DNA of 7,503 nt from Pseudomonadota bacterium (lineage in GTDB: Bacteria > Pseudomonadota > Alphaproteobacteria > Sphingomonadales > SMXR01): contig JACZYI010000086.1 in the NCBI GenBank assembly GCA_022571175.1, positions 1 through 7,503 of the forward strand, given 5' to 3'. Shown here piece after piece: positions 1-6,040 of the stretch. The notes beneath the pieces were generated by a model that saw only the letters and a program-made list of their open reading frames with translations, was not told the origin of the DNA and did not search any database. The position numbers were made by a program, and so were the translations under genes. Positions within the stretch are counted from its first letter, which is position 1. Every line of letters begins with the position of its first letter.

Positions 1-656
1 AAAAAACTTGCCACATGGGGCATGAAATTAACCGCGCATCCCAGTTGATGAGCGACTTCTGATTCATGTCCATGACCGATCAGGCTATAGGGTTGAATAT
101 TGCCCTTGAGTTCATCCGGGTCATTTCGGCGCGAACTATTGGTGCCCGCACCACTAAAACCGGACACACCAAAACAGGATGGCGGTCCGTCCATCAACTT
201 CCGGAGTGGCCAGAGGCCGAGCAGCATGGCGCTGGCATAACAGCCGGGATTGGCAATTTTTGTGGCCCGGGACAGGTCAGTCCGATAAATTTCTGGCAGA
301 CCATAAAACCATTCTGCCTTGCCCCGCATATCCGCACTCAAATCAAGCAACAGTGGCCGTTTCCGGTTGCGCTCTGCAGCTTCCACATACACGTCCACCA
401 TGCCATTTGGAAGCGCAAATACCAACACATCTGCCTCCAAATCTTCCAGCATCTCGGGGTTTGTTTCTTCAAAGCGGAGCTCGCCCTCATAGCCAGGAAC
501 CTGGGTTTGCAATGGTTCACCCGCGAGTGCGCGAGAAGCGGCCAATACAATCTCGAAACCCGGATGATCGGCCAACAGCCTCATCAGTTCCGAACCCACA
601 TAGCCACGTGCGCCTATGATGGCAACTTTCCTAGGTCCCAATTTAGAGCTTTTCAT
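1..656 (-). CDS. argC: N-acetyl-gamma-glutamyl-phosphate reductase, 3' end cut off by window edge
   Basis: ArgC reduces N-acetylglutamyl phosphate to N-acetylglutamate semialdehyde with NADPH, the third step of arginine synthesis, in the cytoplasm. I translated 218 codons from the ATG at 656-654; the frame is open to base 1, so the C-terminal third or so is missing. Visible marks: an N-terminal nucleotide-binding turn GARGYVG (residues 15-21), the active-site motif NPGCYAS with the catalytic cysteine near residue 139, then GVSGFSGAGT, and a GHGHESE stretch where the family has its catalytic histidine. The GVSGxSGAGT form is that of the Xanthomonas and fungal Arg5,6 type reductases rather than the E. 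coli type, which fits the neighbouring genes. The start overlaps the stop of the kinase/synthase gene by four bases (ATGA), so translation is probably coupled; a GGTGA lies about 7 bases ahead. No frame damage is seen. Confidence 0.93.
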   Translation of the reverse strand, partial: MKSSKLGPRKVAIIGARGYVGSELMRLLADHPGFEIVLAASRALAGEPLQTQVPGYEGELRFEETNPEMLEDLEADVLVFALPNGMVDVYVEAAERNRKRPLLLDLSADMRGKAEWFYGLPEIYRTDLSRATKIANPGCYASAMLLGLWPLRKLMDGPPSCFGVSGFSGAGTNSSRRNDPDELKGNIQPYSLIGHGHESEVAHQLGCAVNFMPHVASF

Positions 657-1981
657 GACTTTTCACCCGAGGCGACTGTAGCGGACCTGGAGCGTGCAAA
701 ATCCTGACAAGCCTCAATCTCCGTTATGCCCTCCAGCCCACGCCAAAACATTGTCCAGCCCTCCAGCTTCAACGAGCCGTCCGCCTCTTCAAAATAAAAT
801 TGGCGAATGGGGTTATTATTTCTGGCGCGCCAGAAAAGACGCGGGCAATCCGCACATAATTTACGCCACACCGTCCGTCCCAGTCCCTCGCCGCGGGCAT
901 CTTCAGCCACGGCAAATTTATCCAGATAGGGTGCAGGCCCACCCCTGACAACCACCGCCGCCGCCCGGTAGGCTTCCGTTACCCAGATGTGATCCAGGTC
1001 TATTTTATCAAAATAATCTGCATCCAACGGGCCGGAAAAAGCATCTTCGATCAATGTCTTTAGCCGATTTTTATCGATATCCTCAACCGTCTCGAATTTG
1101 AGAATATTTTCTCCGCGCCTCAAAAGTGTGCCCGCACCCTGATGGGTGAAGAGCTCGCGGGTGAGCTCCGAAGGGCGGGTCATGGAAACCGAACTTGCCA
1201 GCGGCAGCTTGTCCAGGATGTCCTTGATCTCCTTGATTTTAAACCGCATGCCTCCCTTGAGCCAGGGGGCAGCCATAAGCTCTTCATAATCGGAAGCGAG
1301 ATTGACACTGGATACGATCGCGCCTTCCCCATCCAGAAGCCCACCAGACTTGGTCAGAAAAACAACCTTATAGGGTCGCATGGCCCTGATAAGATATTTT
1401 GCCGCGGTATCGCTATTCACATTCAAAATCTGCCCGTCAGCGGTCTCGGCCAGTGGAAACAGGACCGGAATCTGTTCGCGCGTCAGCGCCGCCTCAATAG
1501 CCTCCACATGCACCAGTGACACATCCCCCACCAGCCCCAGGCTTTCATCCGCAGATCGCTCAGCTTGAAACACCCCGCTGGTAATCGACAATCCCGGTGC
1601 GCCTTCATCCTGCAGGGCATCTACAAAACGCCTGTTTTCAGAAAGCATAACCCGGCGTACCAGATTAATAATTTCAGGTGTTGTTACTCTCAGCCCGCCT
1701 TTGCGCTCCGAGGTCAGGCCCGCCACGCAAATGGCTTCATCAATTTGCGGACCCGCACCGTGAATGATAATCGGGCGAAGGCCAACCGCATATAAAAAGG
1801 CCAGGGATTTGGCCAGTTCAGGCAAATCTTCTGCCAGCACCGCACCGCCCACCTTTACCACGGCAAAGCGCGCCTTTTCCTGGCTCGCATAGCGGTCCAG
1901 ATACTGGCGAATTTCACGCGCCCCGGCCATGGTGGACAACAGCTTTGTAATCACATCGCGGATATCTTGGTTATCGCTCAT
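653..1981 (-). CDS. argB: Bifunctional N-acetylglutamate kinase / N-acetylglutamate synthase (NAGS/K)
   Basis: A 442-residue fusion that can both acetylate glutamate and phosphorylate N-acetylglutamate, the first two steps of arginine synthesis. Residues about 25-290 are an amino acid kinase domain: KVGGA (43-47), HGAGPQID (74-81), NVNSDTAAK (187-195) and the TKSGGLLDG strand-loop (210-218). Residues about 295-430 are a GNAT (DUF619) domain: DKFAV (354-358), an acetyl-CoA loop RGEGLG (363-368), and a WRARNNNP...FYF block (385-397). Length and domain order match the Xanthomonas campestris and Maricaulis maris NAGS/K enzymes, which resemble vertebrate NAGS and are arginine-sensitive; the short N-terminal helix before the kinase core is present. 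I see no reason to call either site dead. The ATG start lies 4 bases after the carbamoyltransferase stop; the ribosome site is weak, suggesting coupling. The symbol argB is used loosely because the protein also does the argA job. Confidence 0.93.
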   Translation of the reverse strand: MSDNQDIRDVITKLLSTMAGAREIRQYLDRYASQEKARFAVVKVGGAVLAEDLPELAKSLAFLYAVGLRPIIIHGAGPQIDEAICVAGLTSERKGGLRVTTPEIINLVRRVMLSENRRFVDALQDEGAPGLSITSGVFQAERSADESLGLVGDVSLVHVEAIEAALTREQIPVLFPLAETADGQILNVNSDTAAKYLIRAMRPYKVVFLTKSGGLLDGEGAIVSSVNLASDYEELMAAPWLKGGMRFKIKEIKDILDKLPLASSVSMTRPSELTRELFTHQGAGTLLRRGENILKFETVEDIDKNRLKTLIEDAFSGPLDADYFDKIDLDHIWVTEAYRAAAVVVRGGPAPYLDKFAVAEDARGEGLGRTVWRKLCADCPRLFWRARNNNPIRQFYFEEADGSLKLEGWTMFWRGLEGITEIEACQDFARSRSATVASGEKS

Positions 1982-1985
1982 GTCT

Positions 1986-2993
1986 TTACGATGCCCGGCT
2001 TTTCATCAGTTCTTCCATCAGGGCCTTTTGCACATGCAAACGGTTTTCGGCCTCCTCCAGCACCAGCGAATTTTCCGACTCTACCACCCCGTCAGTGGCT
2101 TTGACGTTTCGGCGCAAAGGCAGGCAATGAGAGAAACAGGCATTATCGGTCATGGCCATTTTCTGCTCATCGACAATGAAATGCTGGTGTGCTTCGCGGA
2201 TCGGTTTTTCATCCTGCCAGCGGCCAAAATAGGGCAGCGCCCCCCAGCTTTTGGCATAAACCATGCGGGCACCGGCATAGGCCTGTTCAATATCGTGGGT
2301 GACGGTTATGGTACGCCCCTCAGCCATGGCATAGCTTTCAGCCGCTTTCATATAACGGGGGTCAAGCAAATAATCCTCATTGGGGCAAAGCAGCGTCACC
2401 TCCATACCAAATTTTGCCGCAATCATCAGCGCCGAATTTGCCACCGCCGTATTCAGGGGCCTGGGGTGGTAGGTCCAGGTGAGCAGAAATTTCTTGCCAT
2501 CGGGGTTGCCGACATTTTTCTGGATCGCCATCATCAGCGCCAGTTCCTGACAGGGATGAGTGACGGTCTCCATATTGATGACCGGGACCGAGGCATATTT
2601 CTCAAAAGCCCGGATGACCTTGTCCTGGCGGTCCTCCTGCCAATTTTCGAATTTGGGAAAGGCGCGAATGGCAATCATATCCACATAGCGCGATAAAACA
2701 CCCGCCGCCTCCTTCACATGCTCTTCCGTCTCGCCGTCCATTTTAGTGCCAAGCTCAAACTCTATGGGCCAGGCATCCTTGCCCGGCTGCAATATAATGG
2801 CCTGACCGCCCAGTTGATGGATGCCAACCTCAAATGATGTGCGCGTGCGAAGCGATGGATTAAAGAACAGCAGCGCCACCGAGCGCCCTTGCAGGGCATT
2901 TCCCGCCGGGTCTTTTCTGAAGGTCTTGGCCCGGTCGATCAAAGCCTGAAGCTCCGAACGGGTCCAATCCTCGGTGGTGATAAAATGTCTCAT
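1986..2993 (-). CDS. argF': N-acetyl-L-ornithine carbamoyltransferase (AOTCase)
   Basis: This 335-residue protein transfers a carbamoyl group to N-acetylornithine, giving N-acetylcitrulline, instead of acting on free ornithine. It looks close to the Xanthomonas campestris enzyme (about 339 residues) along its full length, judged from memory. Visible carbamoyl-phosphate motif: SLRTRTSFE (47-55). KDAWPIE (72-78) carries the tryptophan that reaches the neighbouring subunit's site. DGETEEH follows; its Glu90 aligns with Glu92 of the Xanthomonas enzyme, the residue known to separate acetyl- from succinyl-ornithine specificity. Further on are HPCQE (146-150), HCLPLRR (289-295) and Lys298, at the place of the lysine that is carboxylated in the Xanthomonas structure. 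Retention of Glu90 supports acetylornithine as substrate. The ATG follows a terminator hairpin by about 30 bases, with only a weak GAAG ribosome site, so expression must depend on transcripts reading through that hairpin. It is the first gene of the arginine operon. Confidence 0.95.
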   Translation of the reverse strand: MRHFITTEDWTRSELQALIDRAKTFRKDPAGNALQGRSVALLFFNPSLRTRTSFEVGIHQLGGQAIILQPGKDAWPIEFELGTKMDGETEEHVKEAAGVLSRYVDMIAIRAFPKFENWQEDRQDKVIRAFEKYASVPVINMETVTHPCQELALMMAIQKNVGNPDGKKFLLTWTYHPRPLNTAVANSALMIAAKFGMEVTLLCPNEDYLLDPRYMKAAESYAMAEGRTITVTHDIEQAYAGARMVYAKSWGALPYFGRWQDEKPIREAHQHFIVDEQKMAMTDNACFSHCLPLRRNVKATDGVVESENSLVLEEAENRLHVQKALMEELMKSRAS

Positions 2994-3022
2994 AATAATT
3001 CTTCGTATGGTCGCCCAAAAAT

Positions 3023-3047
3023 AAAAAACCCGGCCAAATGACCGGGT
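3023..3047 (-). terminator. Intrinsic terminator in the leader of the arginine operon (attenuator)
   Basis: Read on the minus strand, an 8-bp stem (ACCCGGTC at 3047-3040 with GGCCGGGT at 3035-3028, one T-G wobble) closes an ATTT loop, followed by a T-run at 3028-3023 that continues as ATTTTT to 3017. It is strongly one-directional: the plus strand lacks a U-tract after the stem. It lies about 30 bases before the carbamoyltransferase ATG, leaving no room for a promoter between the two. It could also end transcripts of the upstream oxidoreductase operon, but its placement and the competing fold argue that it controls the arginine genes. Confidence 0.85.
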
Positions 3048-3093
3048 GCAAAACTGACATAATCAAGACTGATGTCAGAGCACGCTCCCGACC
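3040..3093 (-). promoter_or_regulatory. Candidate antiterminator fold competing with the terminator
   Basis: The upper stem is perfect: CTGACAT (3078-3072) pairs with ATGTCAG (3060-3054) around an 11-base loop. Below it GTGC (3083-3080) pairs with GCAC (3049-3046), and after a 4-base bulge GGTCGG (3093-3088) pairs with CCGGTC (3045-3040), including two G-U pairs. The lower part uses up all eight bases of the terminator's 5' arm (3047-3040), so the two folds exclude each other. The leader stop codon TGA (3077-3075) lies inside the upper stem, where a ribosome finishing the leader would block the fold. The pairing was worked out by hand; no energies were computed. Confidence 0.55.
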
Positions 3094-3179
3094 CAAGGGA
3101 CAGAAATCCTCTCTCGCCTAGTCCTGTTCAACCTGTTTTGCACGTCTTTATTGCCTTTCACGATTCTGATGCGCCGCAT
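3075..3179 (-). CDS. Candidate arginine-rich leader peptide of the arginine operon
   Basis: From the ATG at 3179-3177 a 34-codon frame ends at TGA 3077-3075. It has eight arginines (residues 2, 3, 5, 16, 19, 21, 22, 24), five of them in RLNRTRRER (16-24). The codons are AGG four times and AGA, CGA, CGG and CGC once each; in the readable part of argC, AGG is 2 of 14 arginine codons. The stop lies in the 5' arm of the antiterminator stem and the terminator follows about 30 bases later, the layout of an amino-acid leader peptide that senses charged tRNA. The start is uncertain: the ATG lacks a clear ribosome site, and the same frame stays open upstream to TTG 3203, ATG 3224 and ATG 3236, giving up to 53 residues and 11 arginines. 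GTG codons at 3161 and 3143 would give shorter forms that keep the arginine cluster. It is not a recognised family; the role is inferred from content and position. Confidence 0.5.
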   Translation of the reverse strand: MRRIRIVKGNKDVQNRLNRTRRERISVPWVGSVL

Positions 3180-3213
3180 AACATGAGGTCTGGCTAAGCG
3201 CAAGCCCTTGATT

Positions 3214-3242
3214 TTTATGTGCATTTCTATGCGCATTGGGAA
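3214..3242 (-). promoter_or_regulatory. Candidate promoter with an imperfect palindrome in the spacer
   Basis: TTCCCA (3242-3237) and CATAAA (3219-3214) are spaced by exactly 17 bases and each matches 4 of 6 bases of the sigma-70 consensus. The spacer and edge hold an 8-base-arm inverted repeat ATGCGCAT-AGAA-ATGCACAT (3236-3217) with one mismatched pair, about the size of an arginine-repressor box but without its TGAAT/ATTCA core. Transcription would begin near 3207, giving a leader RNA of about 210 bases. A second weak option, TTGCGC (3203-3198) with TATGCG (3180-3175), would start inside the leader frame. Matches this weak are common by chance. Confidence 0.25.
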
Positions 3243-3248
3243 AATTTC

Positions 3249-4871
3249 TCATATTTTGTGACGTTTGAAATCCTTCACTATTTCCCGCGCGGCATTATGG
3301 CCCGGTGCGCCGGTGACACCCCCACCCGGATGTGCGCCTGAGCCCACCAGATAGAGGCCTTTGACCGGCATGCGATAATCGGCCAGACCTATGAGCGGAC
3401 GGGCTGAGAACATTTGAGAAAGACTTAGCTCGCCATGCATAATGTCTCCGCCGGTGAGCCCGAAGATATTTTCCAGATCAAGCGGGCTTAATATCTGGCG
3501 GCCAAGAATGCTCGCGCGAAACCCCGGCGCATAATCCTCCACACAGTCAATAATATGGTCTGCGGCATGCTCGCGTTCCTCATCCCAGCTTTTGCCATCG
3601 GGCAGAACCGGGGCAAATTGCTGACAGAAAAGGGAGGCCACATGCGCGCCTTCGGGTGCCAGGGTAGAGTCCAGCGTGCTCGGCACCAGCATTTCTATGA
3701 TGGGTTTTTTCGACCAGCCATGCCTTTTGGCATGGTAAAAAGCCCGATCCAGATAGTCCATAGTGGGACCAATGATAATGCCTGCGGTCATCGCTTTTCG
3801 GACTTTTTCCGGATCATGACCCTTGAGGCAAGAAAAATTTGGCAGGGCTGAAAGGGCCACATTCATGCGGAAAGTGCCGGACCCGCATTTATATCCAGCC
3901 ATGCGCTCGGGCAAACCCTCGGACAGATGTTCCGCAGCCACAAATCGGGTCAGAAGCAGCTTTGGATTGAGGTTTGAGGCAACCGCACGGGCGCGGACAG
4001 TCTCACCAGAGTCTAGCCTGACCCCGGTTGCCCTTGCCTTTTCCACCAGCACTTCAGCCACCGGGGAGCCGAGCATAATCTCGCCGCCCGCCTCTATTAC
4101 TGCTTTTGCCATGGCCTGGGTAATCGCCCCCATGCCGCCAATGGCATGACCCCAGGCTCCTTTTTTTCCGTTCACCTCGCCAAAGGCATGATGCAACAAA
4201 ACATAGGCCGAGCCAGGAGTCTCCGGGCTGCCATAAAAGCCAACGATGGAATCGAAAGCCAGAGCCCCCTTGATGACATCCGATTCAAACCAGCCATCCA
4301 GAATGTCTTTGGCGCTTTTGGTGAACAGATCCAGTATAACGCGCTGTTGGTCGATTTTGAGCACCGAAAAACGTCGCCCGAGCCCGGCGGCAGCTATAAG
4401 GGCGCTTATGCCACCTCCCGCGTTGGGGGGCGTTTTCAAAATCATTTCACGGAGGAAATCTGCCGCCCGCTCAATCATCTCTGAATAGGCCTCATAGACC
4501 TCCGCGTCACGGGCCGAAAAACGCGCGAATTCCGCTTTATTGTCGGCAAAATCATTATGCCGGAACAGCACGCCGCCATCCGGTTGCGGCCAAAAGTTAG
4601 CCATCTTTCTTTCAACAATTTCAAGGCCATAGAAGGCGAGCTTCATGTCCTTTATGATCTTGGGGTTGAGCAGAGAGATGGTGTAGGCGGCGACCGAATT
4701 TTTGAAACCGGGGTGAAACTCTTCGGTGACCGCCGCGCCACCTGCCACCGCACGCCTTTCGTATAATCCAACCTTCAGACCGGCTTTCAGAAGATACCAG
4801 GCTGCCACCAGGCCATTATGCCCGGCGCCGATGAAAACCACATCATAATCGGTGTTTTTTACCCGGCTCAT
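3249..4871 (-). CDS. FAD-dependent oxidoreductase, CrtI / PYROXD2-like
   Basis: A 540-residue flavoprotein of the phytoene desaturase/amine oxidase superfamily, closest in look to the PYROXD2-like group rather than true carotenoid desaturases. The FAD-binding fold is at the N terminus: VVFIGAGHNGL (11-21, GxGxxG) with the ribose-binding acidic residue around Glu38, then the GG of RRAVAGGAA. The C-terminal flavin signature LVGSGAHPGGGVTGAPGHNAA sits near 508-528. Length is normal for the group. No carotenoid genes are nearby, so phytoene is unlikely to be the substrate; the true substrate is unknown to me. The ATG overlaps the Rieske gene stop by ATGA, and GGGAG lies 7 bases ahead (4883-4879), so the two are translationally coupled and probably work on the same compound. 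No signal peptide or membrane segment is apparent. It is the last gene before the arginine control region. Confidence 0.85.
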   Translation of the reverse strand: MSRVKNTDYDVVFIGAGHNGLVAAWYLLKAGLKVGLYERRAVAGGAAVTEEFHPGFKNSVAAYTISLLNPKIIKDMKLAFYGLEIVERKMANFWPQPDGGVLFRHNDFADNKAEFARFSARDAEVYEAYSEMIERAADFLREMILKTPPNAGGGISALIAAAGLGRRFSVLKIDQQRVILDLFTKSAKDILDGWFESDVIKGALAFDSIVGFYGSPETPGSAYVLLHHAFGEVNGKKGAWGHAIGGMGAITQAMAKAVIEAGGEIMLGSPVAEVLVEKARATGVRLDSGETVRARAVASNLNPKLLLTRFVAAEHLSEGLPERMAGYKCGSGTFRMNVALSALPNFSCLKGHDPEKVRKAMTAGIIIGPTMDYLDRAFYHAKRHGWSKKPIIEMLVPSTLDSTLAPEGAHVASLFCQQFAPVLPDGKSWDEEREHAADHIIDCVEDYAPGFRASILGRQILSPLDLENIFGLTGGDIMHGELSLSQMFSARPLIGLADYRMPVKGLYLVGSGAHPGGGVTGAPGHNAAREIVKDFKRHKI

Positions 4872-6007
4872 GAGACGACTCCCGCCAATGGACCCACAGT
4901 TGGCTCATCGCTCTGATTGGCGATGGGGATGGCATGGCGAATACGATTGGCGGAATCGATCAGGCACACTTCGCTCCTGGAAAAAGGGCCGCTTTCAAAT
5001 CCACCAGAACGCATGCCTTGTTCAACCCTTTCAATCAATAGTGCGTCTTCCTTGTTGACCTGGCGATTGATGCGCCAGTTCAAATAGCGCGCCGCTTTCA
5101 TCTCGCGTCGCTGATCGGGAATGGCATAGGATATTTCGCGGATCAGGGTTTCATTTGCAGAGATCGGAATGAACTGCATGAAATCCACCTGGTCCGGGTA
5201 AATATCAAAGGCCAGGTTTGGCCACAGCCGATAGTAACACCAATGCCTCTGGCGCGCTTCAGGTAGCCAGTCCACCTCCGGCAGCAGGCGCTTATAGGCC
5301 CGTACGGAATATGGATCCCTGCCCTCATCCCCCACATCACCCCACATGCGGTGAATGTCGCCTTTTACCTCAGCCCCATAACTGGAGCCAAAAAGAGCCC
5401 TCAAGCCGGGATGATTGATGGCCACATGGTGAATATCCACATAATTATCGGCGATGGTTTTCCAGTTGGCCTTGCGAGTTCTCAAGGTTACGCGGCCGGT
5501 GGGCTGCAACTCCCGAAAGCGGTAGGGTTCAAGCTCGTGCCTGACCGGTGCAAACTGCTCCTGCAGGCTTGGACCTTCCCCGCTTCGGGTCCAGAGAAAG
5601 CCCATGAAATTCACATGTCCCGCCGGGCGCAGACCCAGGCAGGCCATATCCAGATTTTGGTCGCGCTGGTTCGCGGGCACAGACTTGAGCGCCCCATCCA
5701 AGCCATAAGTCCAGGCGTGGTAAGGGCAAATGATCGAGCGCCCCAGATTGCCCTTCGCATCGTCTAATAACCGTGAGCCACGGTGCTGGCAGACATTATA
5801 AAAAACCCCGATCGCTCCCTCACCGTCCCGGAGCGCGAACACCGCTCGGCCCAGAAAATCAAAAGTCACATAATCTCCGGCCTCTGGAATGTCGTTTTGA
5901 TGGCAAATCAGTTGCCAGCTCGGGTCAAACAGATGCTGCTTTTCGAGCGTCAGGAATTCAGCGCTCAAATAAGTCCAGGCGGGAAGGCTTTGAACAGGTT
6001 TCTTCAC
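4868..6007 (-). CDS. Rieske non-heme iron oxygenase, alpha subunit (ring-hydroxylating / GbcA-choline monooxygenase-like)
   Basis: An oxygenase component that uses a Rieske cluster and a mononuclear iron to hydroxylate or N-demethylate a small substrate. Numbered from the upstream TTG at 6049, the Rieske ligands are Cys87 and His89 (CQHRGS) and Cys108 and His111 (CPYHAW). The catalytic iron site is DNYVDIHHVAINH (201-213), giving D205-x2-H208-x4-H213 with Asp205 as the usual bridge, and Asp286 or Asp289 as the likely third iron ligand. The overall look is of the glycine betaine/choline/carnitine oxygenase branch; the substrate is not determined. I chose GTG 6007 because GAGG lies 5 bases ahead (6016-6013), giving 379 residues. 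The alternative TTG 6049 adds 14 residues (393), overlaps the transferase gene by 17 bases and has only AGG 2 bases away. No ferredoxin or ferredoxin reductase gene is in view; the coupled flavoprotein downstream is not of the usual reductase type. Confidence 0.88.
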   Translation of the reverse strand: MKKPVQSLPAWTYLSAEFLTLEKQHLFDPSWQLICHQNDIPEAGDYVTFDFLGRAVFALRDGEGAIGVFYNVCQHRGSRLLDDAKGNLGRSIICPYHAWTYGLDGALKSVPANQRDQNLDMACLGLRPAGHVNFMGFLWTRSGEGPSLQEQFAPVRHELEPYRFRELQPTGRVTLRTRKANWKTIADNYVDIHHVAINHPGLRALFGSSYGAEVKGDIHRMWGDVGDEGRDPYSVRAYKRLLPEVDWLPEARQRHWCYYRLWPNLAFDIYPDQVDFMQFIPISANETLIREISYAIPDQRREMKAARYLNWRINRQVNKEDALLIERVEQGMRSGGFESGPFSRSEVCLIDSANRIRHAIPIANQSDEPTVGPLAGVVS

Positions 6008-6010
6008 ATC

Positions 6011-6040
6011 AGCCTCAGCAGGGTTTGGAGCCTCAGCAGG
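6011..6040. repeat. Short direct repeat at the gene junction
   Basis: The 12-base unit AGCCTCAGCAGG occurs exactly twice, at 6011-6022 and 6029-6040, 6 bases apart. One copy supplies the GAGG ribosome site for the GTG start at 6007; the other contains the stop of the gamma-glutamyltransferase gene. In the longer reading of the Rieske gene it encodes a repeated PAEA. Confidence 0.7.

Noticed and set aside
66..707. Long open frame on the plus strand opposite argC
   Set aside because: It lies antisense to a clearly recognisable argC, resembles no family I know, and its length is explained by the codon pattern of the real gene.
1929..2696. 255-codon plus-strand open frame opposite the carbamoyltransferase gene
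   Set aside because: The minus-strand AOTCase is intact with all motifs; the plus-strand product is compositionally odd and unrecognisable, so it is a shadow.
1986..2993. Ordinary ornithine or succinylornithine carbamoyltransferase
   Set aside because: The KDAWPIE and DGETEEH segments, with Glu at the specificity position, and the full-length resemblance to the Xanthomonas enzyme point to N-acetylornithine as substrate.
3023..3047. Terminator read simply as the end of the upstream oxidoreductase operon
   Set aside because: Possible as a second role, but it lies about 200 bases after that gene and only about 30 before the arginine genes with no room for a promoter between, and its 5' arm has a complete competing partner.
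2860..3096. 78-codon minus-strand frame starting at TTG 3096 and running through the terminator into the carbamoyltransferase gene in another frame
   Set aside because: It would translate through the terminator hairpin and overlap AOTCase out of frame, with no ribosome site; it looks accidental.
3000..3240. Known riboswitch class in the leader (SAM-II, guanidine or similar)
   Set aside because: I could not match any conserved core of a class I know; the arginine codons and competing hairpins explain the region better.
3249..4871. Carotenoid (phytoene) desaturase
   Set aside because: It shares the FAD fold and C-terminal signature of the superfamily, but no carotenoid genes are nearby and it is coupled to a Rieske oxygenase; the PYROXD2-like group is the better fit.
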